From Pseudomonas gingeri (GTDB lineage: Bacteria; Pseudomonadota; Gammaproteobacteria; Pseudomonadales; Pseudomonadaceae), in NCBI RefSeq assembly GCF_013385425.1, contig NZ_JACAQA010000015.1, forward strand, positions 62,001 through 126,000: a stretch of DNA of 64,000 bases, read 5' to 3'. The translations under genes and the position numbers were made by a program. The notes under the pieces are model-generated. The model did not search any database. It had not been told where the DNA came from and worked only from the letters and a program-made list of their open reading frames with translations. Positions 7,797 to 15,983 of the stretch are shown piece after piece. How positions within the stretch are numbered: the first letter of the stretch is position 1; each line of letters opens with the position of its first letter.

Positions 7797-8434
7797 CGCA
7801 AATTGTGCCTGGCTCATCCGCAGGAGAACTTCGTGAACAGTGGTTTGACGCCACTCCAATATATGTGGTTTTTCCTGTACTTATAGTATTTTATGCGTTT
7901 TCAGGATTTTATTTTCATCGATTAAATGGAGTTATGAACGAGTTCCTTACTCCCCTAATTAATGGGCTTAGCTTCATTGGAATAAAGATCGCCCCCATCT
8001 TGGTAGGACCGTTTGACGAAATCTTTTTAACAAACCTTAGCGGATTATCTTTTCTCGGTGCCGCCACATATAACCTCGCCTCAATTATATATATAATAAA
8101 AAATAAAAGATTTGCCGGGCTAAGTTGTATTGAAACCCATGCATTGCTAATGAAGCGAAAGCAATGGGAGGCAAAAAAAGCGTGGATAATGCTGCATTTA
8201 AACATATATATTGGCGTAAACGCTATCGTAGTATTTATTGTATTGTGCTTTCTGAATAGCATATTCCACTGGCAAGTTTTTACGATAGCTAGCAACGGAA
8301 TACTAACGGCATGCTTAGTATCAGTATATTTTTGTTTCTCGGGCATGATGCCAGTTTATCTGTTCTCTGTGGTTTTAAGGTTTGTAGTGTTTGATGTTTC
8401 TTGCATTTTTAAAGGAAAGCAAACTAATCGGTAA
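7793..8434 (+). CDS. Membrane protein, paralogue of the 6711-7361 product
   Basis: 213 residues from ATG 7793; the frame is open further upstream but without a good ribosome site. About four hydrophobic helices are predicted. It shares with its paralogue the YN(I/L)AS..Y(M/I)(V/I)K segment, a conserved SC-E-H stretch, a lysine-rich cytoplasmic loop and K(K)(G/A)W(V/I)(L/M)LHL. It is AT-rich and has no recognised family. It lies immediately after the second adaptor scrap, repeating the order scrap then membrane gene seen at 6399-7361, as expected from tandem cassette duplication. Confidence 0.72.
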   Translation: MTQIVPGSSAGELREQWFDATPIYVVFPVLIVFYAFSGFYFHRLNGVMNEFLTPLINGLSFIGIKIAPILVGPFDEIFLTNLSGLSFLGAATYNLASIIYIIKNKRFAGLSCIETHALLMKRKQWEAKKAWIMLHLNIYIGVNAIVVFIVLCFLNSIFHWQVFTIASNGILTACLVSVYFCFSGMMPVYLFSVVLRFVVFDVSCIFKGKQTNR

Positions 8435-8435
8435 T

Positions 8436-8648
8436 ATGGACACAATCATAATCAAAGGTGCGTTTTTAGGAGAAATAGCGGCGTTAAGTCAAGATGCTAA
8501 AGCAGCAGGCAATGCCGGAAATTACCTTTTTTGTAGGAAAGTGTTTTTCTTTATATCTCTCGTTCTATGGGGGGGCGTTTTTTATGCTAATCAATTAAGG
8601 TGTTTTGATTCAAAGAGGCGTGACAAGGTCCGAAATGCCAAAAGTTGA
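8436..8648 (+). CDS. Small unknown protein with one membrane helix
   Basis: 70 residues starting one base after the stop of the membrane gene, so likely translationally coupled. The N-terminal ~30 residues are mixed and Gly/Ala-rich (GEIAALSQDAKAAGNAGNY). A single hydrophobic helix (near 35-52) and a basic tail follow. The nearest Shine-Dalgarno-like AAAGGAAAG is too far away, at 8410-8418. It is AT-rich like its neighbours. I do not recognise it; a truncated remnant is also possible. Confidence 0.4.
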   Translation: MDTIIIKGAFLGEIAALSQDAKAAGNAGNYLFCRKVFFFISLVLWGGVFYANQLRCFDSKRRDKVRNAKS

Positions 8649-8998
8649 TACAGTTGGAATTAGCTTGTGGGCCGAGTCATCGCTGCTTTGATACCCCGCC
8701 CGGTCGCGATAGTCGGCGGTTGAAGTGTCTACTCGGCACTTTGTGGGAGCAGTTATAGGGTGACATTCAAACCCCCTATTTTCGCTCTGGATCCCTTGGT
8801 TTTGCTCATCAAGAAGCGCTATATGTAACAGCTCGTATGAAGGTGCTGACTGTTGTCCAAGGTAGAAATTATTATCCGCATGATAGTGGATACGCAGTCT
8901 TCACTGCCCATGAAAGCCTTGAGCGTTCGCTGTGTAAGCTGTTCTCGCTTCTGAGTGCTGAAGCAAACTAATCGCTATTCAGGAAAGGATCCAGACAC
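8649..8998. other. Intergenic stretch with no clear gene
   Basis: This 350-base stretch separates the AT-rich island from the thioesterase gene. The only open frame of note runs 8837-8971 (44 codons) without a good ribosome site or recognisable domain, and it may be the tail of a decayed gene. AGGAAAGG at about 8980 is the ribosome site of the next gene. No tRNA, palindrome or insertion-sequence end is visible. Confidence 0.5.
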
Positions 8999-9442
8999 AT
9001 GGAAGATTTCCACGCCACCAATCCAGATTTTGACAAACATGTCCAAGGCGCCGTGCTCAGTATGCCTGCGGCCAAACTGCTGGGATTTCACTACAACTAC
9101 CTGAAGCCGGGCTATTGCGAAATCGAGCAGCCCACCCGCAAGGAACTCACCCAGCACAACGGATTCTTTCAAGGCGGCATCATCGGTGCGCTGGCCGATT
9201 TTGCCGGTGGCTCGGCCGCTGGCACCCTGTTGCCGCCGGGCTGGATCAATATGACGACAGACTTCACGGTCAAGCTGATCGCTCCGGCAGACGGTGAAAA
9301 GCTGCTGGCCAGGGGGCGTGTCATCAACGCCTCGAACAATACGACGATTGCCGCTGCCGACTTGTTTGCCGTCAAACAAGGCACGGAAACACTATGTGCC
9401 ACCGCACTGGTGACGATGCGCAATATTCCCCTCAAGGGCTGA
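8999..9442 (+). CDS. PaaI-family hotdog thioesterase
   Basis: 147 residues, the usual size of PaaI/YbgC-type acyl-CoA thioesterases. The signature QHNGFFQGGIIGALADFA (H53, N54, G55, D67) is the substrate-binding and catalytic segment of the 4HBT fold. ATG 8999 follows AGGAAAGG. The family hydrolyses aryl- or acyl-CoA esters in the cytoplasm, often as a housekeeping activity. It stands alone and converges on the LysR gene. GC content returns to the chromosomal norm here, so this gene sits to the right of the foreign block although it lies between the two lysR 3'-end copies. Confidence 0.88.
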   Translation: MEDFHATNPDFDKHVQGAVLSMPAAKLLGFHYNYLKPGYCEIEQPTRKELTQHNGFFQGGIIGALADFAGGSAAGTLLPPGWINMTTDFTVKLIAPADGEKLLARGRVINASNNTTIAAADLFAVKQGTETLCATALVTMRNIPLKG

Positions 9443-9502
9443 AGCGTTTGCTGGCTGATTAAAGCCTTTGAGATCGGCAACACCCCTACGGGTTTGCTGG
9501 CC

Positions 9503-10390
9503 TCAGAGAGCGGCAAGCCGAGCACCAAGCGCATCAAGGAACACCTTCGTCTTGCTCGGCGTAAAGCGCCGGGAAGGCAGCAGGGCGTAGATCGGCGCAG
9601 AAGCGCTGTGCCAGTCACGCAGGATATGCACCAGGCGACCTGCCGCCAGGTCGTCTGCCACATCGACACTGGATTTGAGCATGATCCCGTGGCCATCAAT
9701 CGCCCAGTCGCGCACGGCATCCCCGCTGTTGGCGTGCAGCCGTGAGCGCGGCTGCAGCTCAATCACTTCGTTTCCCGGACCTTCCAGGCGCCAGGGCAGG
9801 GACGGGTCGTCGTAGCGCAGACACCCATGACGCTCCAGATCCCGAATACGCTCAGGCTCCCCATGACGTTCGAGATAGGCGGGCGCAGCCACCAGAATCC
9901 GCCGATTCTCAGCCAGCTTGCGCAGGATCGCAGTGCTATCCCGAGGTTGGCCGATACGCACCGCGACATCGATCCGTTCGTACGTCAGATCGATCAGGCG
10001 GTCGTCGAGCCTGAGTTCGATATCCAGCTTGGGATGGCGCTCGACCAGCTCGGCGACCAAGGGCACCAGGTGAATACGCCCGAAAGAAATGGGTGAACTG
10101 ACCCGGAGCATGCCGAACGGCTCTTCACCGCCCATCGTCATGCGGGACTCCGCCGCCTCCAATTCCTCGAGTATCCGATCAACGTGAACCATCAGGGCCA
10201 AGCCCTCATTGGTCGCCGACAGTGTTCGTGTGGTCCGGTTGATCAGCCGTTGTCCTGCTCGTCGTTCCAGTGCCATGAGCCGTTTGCTGACCACCGCCAG
10301 CCCTACACCCAGATCACGCGCCGCCGCTGACAGGCTGCCGCAGACCAGGATCCGTTGGAAGGTACGCAGCTCGTTGAGGTCGTCCAACAT
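9503..10390 (-). CDS. LysR-family transcriptional regulator, divergent from an old yellow enzyme
   Basis: 295 residues. The N-terminal winged HTH spans residues ~5-62 (GSLSAAARDLGVGLAVVSKRL), followed by a LysR effector-binding domain of the class with SGDAVRDWAIDGHGI. This subgroup commonly represses or activates a divergent oxidoreductase. The old yellow enzyme gene starts 127 bp away on the other strand, and the shared intergenic region is the likely operator. Its last 123 bases recur at 6274-6396. Confidence 0.92.
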   Translation of the reverse strand: MLDDLNELRTFQRILVCGSLSAAARDLGVGLAVVSKRLMALERRAGQRLINRTTRTLSATNEGLALMVHVDRILEELEAAESRMTMGGEEPFGMLRVSSPISFGRIHLVPLVAELVERHPKLDIELRLDDRLIDLTYERIDVAVRIGQPRDSTAILRKLAENRRILVAAPAYLERHGEPERIRDLERHGCLRYDDPSLPWRLEGPGNEVIELQPRSRLHANSGDAVRDWAIDGHGIMLKSSVDVADDLAAGRLVHILRDWHSASAPIYALLPSRRFTPSKTKVFLDALGARLAAL

Positions 10391-10517
10391 ACTATCAACC
10401 CTTGTTCAATAATCTATCTACCAATAGCCGTATTCTAATCCTAAAGGCAAGAGGCAACACTTCACACACCGGATCAGAAAACCTCTGTTCATCCCATCCC
10501 TTGTTTGGAGCCTTGCC

Positions 10518-11639
10518 ATGACTGCTGACTCAGCCCTGTTCACACCGACACTTGTAGGCGAACAATCCGTCCTTCACCGCGTCGTGATGGCGCCGATGAC
10601 ACGCGCCCGCAGCACCCAGCCGGGTGACATCCCCAATGCGCTGAACGCCCGTTACTATGCACAGCGGGCGTCGGCGGCCCTGATCGTCTCGGAGGCGGCG
10701 CAGATCTCGCCGCAAGGCAAGGGCTACTCCTTTACTCCGGGGATTCATAGCCAGGAGCAGGTGGCCGGATGGCGCTTGATCACCGATGCCGTACATGCCG
10801 CGGGTGGGCGCATCTTTCTGCAGCTTTGGCATGTCGGCCGGATATCCCATCCCGATTTCCACAACGGCGAGTTGCCGGTGGCGCCTTCGGCGGTTCCCTT
10901 CGAAGCCAAGATCTGGAAGGTGAATCCTGCGACTGGTCTGGGCGAGATGGTGGATTGCCCGACACCGCGTGCGTTGGCCAAAGAAGAAATCCACGGCATC
11001 GTCAACGACTTCCGCATCGCCGCGCGCAACGCCATGGACGCGGGCTTCGACGGTGTCGAGATTCACGGTGCGAACGGCTACCTCGTCGACCAGTTTCTGC
11101 GCACTACCGCCAATACCCGAACCGATGAATACGGCGGCTCGCGGGAGAACAGGCTGCGTTTCCTCAAGGAAGTGGTCAGTGCCGTTGCAGAGGAAGTGGG
11201 GGCTGAACGCACAGCCATTCGCCTGGCTCCCTTCCTGACCGCACGCGGTATGGACTGCCCCGATATTCTGCCGACGATCCTTGAGGCCACTGCGTTCCTG
11301 CAAACGCTGGGCATTGCCTACCTGCATCTGGTCGAAGCCGATTGGGAAGACGCGCCGCAGTTCACCGAAGCGTTCCGGGCCGATATCCGGGCGCGTTTCC
11401 AACGGCCCATCATCGTTGCCGGCAAGTACGATCTGAAACGGGCCAATTGGGTCATCGACAAGGGGTACGCCGATCTGGTCGCCTTTGGCCGTCCTTTTGT
11501 TGCCAACCCTGACCTGCCAAGACGCCTGCTGGAAAATCTCCCCCTGGCCGAGTTTGCCGGCGACACGCTGTTCGGCGGTGACGAGCGCGGTTACTCGGAC
11601 TATCCCGCGTGGCCGGCGTACAACGACGCTATTGCCTGA
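10518..11639 (+). CDS. Old yellow enzyme-type alkene reductase (NADH:flavin oxidoreductase)
   Basis: 373 residues, a typical FMN-dependent TIM-barrel ene-reductase of the NemA/XenB group. Visible are the MAPMTR motif near residue 24, the substrate-anchoring pair in EIHGANGYL (H183, N186), the TRTDEYGGS segment and a C-terminal phosphate-binding FGRPFVANPDL loop. It reduces activated C=C bonds, nitro groups or electrophilic quinones using NAD(P)H in the cytoplasm. It is divergent from the LysR gene, which probably controls it in response to electrophiles. Confidence 0.94.
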   Translation: MTADSALFTPTLVGEQSVLHRVVMAPMTRARSTQPGDIPNALNARYYAQRASAALIVSEAAQISPQGKGYSFTPGIHSQEQVAGWRLITDAVHAAGGRIFLQLWHVGRISHPDFHNGELPVAPSAVPFEAKIWKVNPATGLGEMVDCPTPRALAKEEIHGIVNDFRIAARNAMDAGFDGVEIHGANGYLVDQFLRTTANTRTDEYGGSRENRLRFLKEVVSAVAEEVGAERTAIRLAPFLTARGMDCPDILPTILEATAFLQTLGIAYLHLVEADWEDAPQFTEAFRADIRARFQRPIIVAGKYDLKRANWVIDKGYADLVAFGRPFVANPDLPRRLLENLPLAEFAGDTLFGGDERGYSDYPAWPAYNDAIA

Positions 11640-11733
11640 TACAGGCACAAAAAAACGCCTCCCGTTGGCGAGCGCGTGAGGGACTGAATCGTCACGGTCT
11701 CGCGTGTTTACCCTTTATCAAGGAATCCTGATC

Positions 11734-12279
11734 ATGCAACAACGTTCCAACCTGTTTCGTTTCCGCGTCGCGGCCGTGTTCTTCGCCCTGGCACTGTCGG
11801 GTGCCGTATCTGCCGCGCCCGTGGAGTTGGTGAAGCCCGGCGTCCTGGTCGTAGACAAGAGTCTTGCGCCTGCGCAACTGAAGATCATGGAAACCGCCGC
11901 CCGCCGTTATGACACGTTCTGGAATAGCGGCGACGAAACCTTCGCCCGTGAAGCGCTGGCGAGCAGTTTTATCGACAAGACCCCGCCTGCCGGCCGCAAG
12001 CAGGGGCCGGAGGGGCCCTTGCTGGCCTCCCGGGCGTTTCGTGGCGCGGTGCCTGACCTCCGTTGCGAGGTCGAGCAAATGATCATCGCCGGCGACCGGG
12101 TGGTGGCTCACCTGCATTTTCGCGGACACTTCACCGGCACCTTTGGCGAGACCAAAGGCCGCGGTCAAACCGTGGACTTCATTGCCACCGATATCTACCA
12201 GATTGAAAACGGCAAGATCGCCGCGAACTGGCATATCGAAGACAACCTGACGTTGATGAAGCAACTGGGGGCGTTATGA
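11734..12279 (+). CDS. Exported SnoaL-like (ester cyclase family) protein
   Basis: The start at ATG 11734 follows AAGGAA and gives a 181-residue protein with a clear signal peptide (basic start, hydrophobic core, cleavage near SAAPVE). The mature part is a NTF2/SnoaL fold: an RRYDTFWNSGDETFAREALASSF opening, central VVAHLHFRGHFTGTF, and a C-terminal KIAANWHIEDNL. Family members include polyketide cyclases, but most periplasmic ones have no known substrate. It lies in the same direction downstream of the old yellow enzyme, with a 94-bp gap. Confidence 0.82.
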   Translation: MQQRSNLFRFRVAAVFFALALSGAVSAAPVELVKPGVLVVDKSLAPAQLKIMETAARRYDTFWNSGDETFAREALASSFIDKTPPAGRKQGPEGPLLASRAFRGAVPDLRCEVEQMIIAGDRVVAHLHFRGHFTGTFGETKGRGQTVDFIATDIYQIENGKIAANWHIEDNLTLMKQLGAL

Positions 12280-12343
12280 AGGGCGCAGTGATGAGAACAT
12301 CCATGAACGAAGTCGCTATCAAACGATCAAGAGGGTGCCGAGC

Positions 12344-12760
12344 ATGACGATTCAACATCTCGATCACTTCACGCTGCGTACCGCCAAGGTCGAGGAAACG
12401 GTGGCGTTCTTTCGCGATGCCATTGGGCTCGAGGAGGGCTGGCGTCCTGCATTCCCATTCCCGGGCAGTTGGCTCTACTCGGCGGGCCGCCCACTGTTGC
12501 ATATCGCCAACCTGGAAAGCTGTGGCGCGGAGCTTGACGCCTATCTTGGAACCCGCGCCGTTGCAGCGGGCTCGGGTGCGCTTGATCACGTCGCGTTCCG
12601 CTGCAGTGATTTGCAGGGGCATCGGCAGCGTCTGCTCAGCCTGGGTTTGCACTTCAGCGAACGCGTGGTACCCGAGCTGTTGGAGCATCAAGTGTTCGTT
12701 GAGGACCCGAATGGGATAACGGTAGAGCTGATTTTTGCGGACTCGCTGGAAACACGGTAA
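12344..12760 (+). CDS. VOC-family (glyoxalase/dioxygenase-like) protein
   Basis: 138 residues from ATG 12344, chosen because AAGAGGG ends eight bases before it; a GTG at 12335 is the alternative. It shows two beta-alpha-beta-beta-beta modules. Metal-ligand candidates are the His in LDHFTLRT, the His in LDHVAF and the Glu in GITVELIF near the C-terminus, as in glyoxalase I and extradiol dioxygenase relatives. Substrate unknown. It follows the SnoaL-like gene by about 64 bp and may share its transcript. Confidence 0.85.
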   Translation: MTIQHLDHFTLRTAKVEETVAFFRDAIGLEEGWRPAFPFPGSWLYSAGRPLLHIANLESCGAELDAYLGTRAVAAGSGALDHVAFRCSDLQGHRQRLLSLGLHFSERVVPELLEHQVFVEDPNGITVELIFADSLETR

Positions 12761-12913
12761 TCGGGTGTCTTCAGTCTCGCTGAATCATGTCTGCTGGTGC
12801 TTGTTGAGGCATGCGCGCAGCCCCGACACGTCAAGCTCCGAAGAGTGTAGAAGGTAAGTGCGCCGCTGGTCGAATGCCAGCAGCGGGTGTTTTAACGGAA
12901 TAAAATCGACGGT

Positions 12914-13309
12914 TTAAGTCAGGGGCGCCGGAGCGGGTGGCGGTGGCACCGATTTTTTATGGTGATCATCGGCATTGGACCAGCCTAAGCCTGTGCCGAA
13001 GTCGATTTTCTGTTCGCTGAACGAATAGCCGATATTCGCATCGCCAAAGTAGCCGTCGCCCTGGTAGGCCACGCCGATATTAGGTCGAATGGAGTGATTG
13101 GAGAATACGTAATCCACACCCACGGCTCCTACCCCCCTGTTCTCTTGATTATCCGAAAATGCCTTGATTCCAACAGCCGGCCCCTCACCGAATATATAAC
13201 TGACCCCAATACCGAAACCCACGTCGTGTGCTTCAGCACTTATGGAAAAAACCATCAAGGCTGCGAGGGATAGTAGTTTCTTGGGGGAAGCGCGTAGTTT
13301 TCCTTTCAT
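12914..13309 (-). CDS. Small exported, possibly beta-barrel-like, hypothetical protein
   Basis: ATG 13309 has GGAGAG just upstream and gives 131 residues. A basic N-terminus plus hydrophobic stretch (LLSLAALMVFSISAEA) is a signal peptide. The mature part has alternating aromatic/Gly strands (GFGIGVSYIFG, GAVGVDYVF, PNIGVAYQGD, DANIGYSF) spaced like YadA/OmpA-type barrel hairpins, then a proline-rich tail (VPPPPAPAP). It is too short for a full barrel unless multimeric. No known family is recognised. Confidence 0.7.
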   Translation of the reverse strand: MKGKLRASPKKLLSLAALMVFSISAEAHDVGFGIGVSYIFGEGPAVGIKAFSDNQENRGVGAVGVDYVFSNHSIRPNIGVAYQGDGYFGDANIGYSFSEQKIDFGTGLGWSNADDHHKKSVPPPPAPAPLT

Positions 13310-13441
13310 GATCTCTCCGTGAACTGCTTGGCTTGAGATGCCTTGCGTCGTGATTGTTGTAACGCTTTTCAAACCATAGCAGAGAATTTTTCAGTCGGAG
13401 GCGGATGATGGCGCTTGCTTATAGAACGCTGTGGGGATGGC

Positions 13442-14407
13442 CTACGGCTTGCGCTCAGCCAGCTCCTCCAGCAGATCAGCGGAAGGCACGAAGAACAGGC
13501 AGCCGGTGACCGCAGTGCTGAAATCCAGCAGGCGATCATAGTTGCCCGCGGGCCTGCCGACGAACATGTTCTCGAGCATCTGCTCCACGGGGGCGGGGGA
13601 GCGTGCGTAGCCGATGAAATAGGTGCCGAATTCGCCCGCGCCGGGCCGGCCGAAGGGCATATTGTCGCGCAGGATCTTCACTTCCTGGCCGCCTTCGTCG
13701 AGGGTGGTCAGTGAACTGTGGGAGCAGCTCGGCTTGACCGACTCGTCGAGTTCGATATCGGACAGTTTGGTGCGGCCGATAATACGTTCCTGCGCCTCGA
13801 CGGTCAGTCCGTTCCACGCCGTCATATTGTGCAGGTACTTTTGCACCAGCACATAACTGCCGTTGGTAAACGCCGGGTCTTCATCGCCGACCATGGTGAA
13901 GTCGACCGCCTCGTGACCGGCCGGGTTTTCCGTGCCGTCGACAAAGCCGACCATGCTGCGCATATCGAAATAACGAAAGCCCTGGACTTCATCGACCACC
14001 GTGATCGCATCACCAAGACGGGTGAGCAATTGTGTCGCCAACTCGAAACACAGGTCCATCTGATCGGCGCGGATATGCAGCAGGATATCGCCGGGTGTCG
14101 CCACCGCTCGCCGGCCCTCGACGCCCATCTCGCGAAAGGCGTGCAGCGAGGCCGGGCGTGGGCCGCCGAACAAACGGTCCCAGGCGCTGGAGCCAAAACC
14201 GCAGACACAGGACAGATTGCCGGCGGGCACACGCTTGCCGACGGACCGCGTCAGGGCTGCGACATCTTCGCACCAGCCGCGCACCTTCTCGGCCGCCTCG
14301 CTACCGGGGGCCAAGGTGGCGACGATGAATATCGCGCTGCTGGTGATGGGGCTATAGACCGCTTGCGGGTCAGGCTTGCGCTCGGCCGATGGCGAAAGGA
14401 TTGTCAT
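13442..14407 (-). CDS. Dyp-type haem peroxidase (YfeX-like)
   Basis: ATG 14407 (GGAG six bases upstream) gives 321 residues, close to the 299-residue YfeX. Hallmarks are GFVDGTENP with the distal aspartate D157, the proximal haem ligand in KPSCSH (H230) and the distal arginine region in IGYARSP. The enzyme oxidises dyes, phenolics or porphyrin-like substrates with hydrogen peroxide. No Tat signal is present, so it is cytoplasmic or encapsulin-packaged. No encapsulin gene is adjacent. It stands as a single gene. Confidence 0.93.
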   Translation of the reverse strand: MTILSPSAERKPDPQAVYSPITSSAIFIVATLAPGSEAAEKVRGWCEDVAALTRSVGKRVPAGNLSCVCGFGSSAWDRLFGGPRPASLHAFREMGVEGRRAVATPGDILLHIRADQMDLCFELATQLLTRLGDAITVVDEVQGFRYFDMRSMVGFVDGTENPAGHEAVDFTMVGDEDPAFTNGSYVLVQKYLHNMTAWNGLTVEAQERIIGRTKLSDIELDESVKPSCSHSSLTTLDEGGQEVKILRDNMPFGRPGAGEFGTYFIGYARSPAPVEQMLENMFVGRPAGNYDRLLDFSTAVTGCLFFVPSADLLEELAERKP

Positions 14408-14561
14408 TGAAGGCTCCACAGGCTGCGGGACAGGTTTGAAAGAGTGGAAAATAGCAGATTGCGGTTCTGAGGCTACAATCGAGTGAAGAGCGCGCAAACG
14501 CAGTGGAGAAAACCCAGGCGCAGCCGATACACTGCTGTCCTGATTTCTCGAGTGCGTTTCG

Positions 14562-14762
14562 ATGACCCTCACCGACGCTGTCCTCATCCTCCTGCTGGCG
14601 GCCCGTATCCATGGTACGGATGAAGCCGTGCGGGCATCGGCCAAGAGCTGTGTAAAGAAACTGCCCCGTGGCAAGCGCGAGTTGATCTACAACGTGATCA
14701 ACAGCCGCAGCCCGATGGAGATGGTGGCGTTGATGACCGAGAACCTGCAGCTGGACGACTAG
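14562..14762 (+). CDS. 66-residue conserved-looking hypothetical protein
   Basis: A small helical protein: a hydrophobic first helix (DAVLILLLAARIHG), a basic centre (SCVKKLPRGKRELIYNVI) and a short acidic end. Codon use is normal for the chromosome and the frame sits in a clean gap between the Dyp and iolR genes. I recall similar short proteins in other pseudomonads but cannot name a function. The ribosome site is weak. Confidence 0.6.
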   Translation: MTLTDAVLILLLAARIHGTDEAVRASAKSCVKKLPRGKRELIYNVINSRSPMEMVALMTENLQLDD

Positions 14763-14782
14763 GCAACCTGGTCGCTGCCGGG

Positions 14783-15703
14783 CTAGTCGTCGAAGCCGAC
14801 CTGCTCGTGAATCCCGTCCACCTTCAATTCCAGTCGATAGGCCACGGCGATAAACAGCGCCTGGCACAGGCACAGGCTCGCGCTCAAGGAACGGAAGGCG
14901 AACGAGCTGCCCTCATTGACCAGCAGCGCCGTGCTGGCGCGCTTGACCAGCGGCGACAGGTTGCTGTCGGTAATGGTCAGGGTCTTCGCCTGGTGCAATT
15001 GCGCGATCCGCAGGCACTGCTGGGTTTCCTTGGCGTACGGCGAGAAGCTGATGGCAATCACCAGGTCGTTGGCGCGCACGCTGCGCATCTGTTCACGATA
15101 ACTGCCGCCCAGACCCGAAACCAGGTGAATACGCTTGTTGGTGTGCTGCAGGTTGTAGACCAGGTAATCGGCCACCGCGAATGAGCGACGTACCCCCACC
15201 ACATAGATGTTATCGGCATTCACCACCAGGTCCACGGCGGCGTCGAATGCCTGGTCGTCCAGTTCCAGGCCCAGCCGTTCGATACCCGACAGCGTGGCAT
15301 TGATGCATTCGCGCGCCAGGTCGGCGGCGCTGGCTTTCTGCGACTTGTTGTCGATCAGGCTGCGAATGCGCTGCTGGTAGTTCTGTGCCGGTGTGGTCTT
15401 GTGGGTATAGGCCTGGCGAAACAACGCCTGCATTTCACTGAAACCGCTGAAACCGAAACGCTGGGAAAAACGCACGATGGCCGAGGGATGCACTTCGCAT
15501 TCCTGGGCGATATCGCTGATGCGGTCGACCATGATCCGGTCGCTCTGCTGGCTCATATAGGTGGCGATGCGCTTGAGCTGGCGTGGCAGGCTTTCGTATT
15601 CCTCGGTGATCAGCTGCAGCAGGCGTTCGGCATTGATCGGAGGGCTGGCGATATCGCCCTCGGGTGCGCTGTCGGTCATGGCCGGCTGATCGGTGCGGGA
15701 CAT
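14783..15703 (-). CDS. iolR: MurR/RpiR-family regulator of inositol catabolism (IolR)
   Basis: 306 residues. An N-terminal HTH_6 domain (residues ~30-105, with SQQSDRIMVDRISDIAQE and HPSAIVRFSQRFGFSGF) is followed by a SIS sugar-phosphate-binding domain (residues ~140-280). AGAAGGAT precedes the ATG at good spacing. It is divergent from iolC across 280 bp. In proteobacteria RpiR-type IolR represses iol genes and is released by an inositol breakdown intermediate. GGAA-N6-TTCC sites upstream of iolC and of the ABC importer are its likely operators. Confidence 0.88.
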   Translation of the reverse strand: MSRTDQPAMTDSAPEGDIASPPINAERLLQLITEEYESLPRQLKRIATYMSQQSDRIMVDRISDIAQECEVHPSAIVRFSQRFGFSGFSEMQALFRQAYTHKTTPAQNYQQRIRSLIDNKSQKASAADLARECINATLSGIERLGLELDDQAFDAAVDLVVNADNIYVVGVRRSFAVADYLVYNLQHTNKRIHLVSGLGGSYREQMRSVRANDLVIAISFSPYAKETQQCLRIAQLHQAKTLTITDSNLSPLVKRASTALLVNEGSSFAFRSLSASLCLCQALFIAVAYRLELKVDGIHEQVGFDD

Positions 15704-15844
15704 AGAAAATCCTTCTGGTGTGTGCTTGTGGCTGGGTAGCTGCGCCTAGTCTACAGGGGCGACGCCAATAAAATCTTGAGTGCGGAGTCAGGTAGAGCGA
15801 TGCTGAAACGATCCACCTTGTAGGCTCCGTCCCATTCGAGTGTA

Positions 15845-15886
15845 ATGGAAAATATATTCCATATAAAAAATAATAGAAAATATATT
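15845..15886 (+). promoter_or_regulatory. Putative IolR operator upstream of iolC
   Basis: ATGGAA-N6-TTCCAT is a perfect 6-bp inverted repeat at 15845-15862, containing GGAA-N6-TTCC at 15847-15860. The core GAAAATATATT recurs at 15876-15886, 28 bp downstream, as a degenerate second site. A TATAAA box at 15862-15867 abuts the first site. Position between divergent iolR and iolC fits repression of both. Confidence 0.7.
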
Positions 15887-15983
15887 GAATATCGCCCTGA
15901 GACGTTCTAGTCTGGCCTCACACCAAAAGTGTTCGTGCCTTCATCGCGGCGAACGCAGGCTGATAAAAATAACAGGAGCCAGC

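Noticed and set aside
8837-8971. 44-codon frame before the thioesterase gene
   Set aside because: No ribosome site, no recognisable domain and a stop codon 27 codons upstream. It may be a remnant, so it was described only as part of the gap.
13442-14674. Longer Dyp peroxidase starting at 14674
   Set aside because: The added 89 residues are Ser/Arg-rich and overlap the divergent 66-residue gene. YfeX-like proteins begin near ATG 14407, which has a proper ribosome site.
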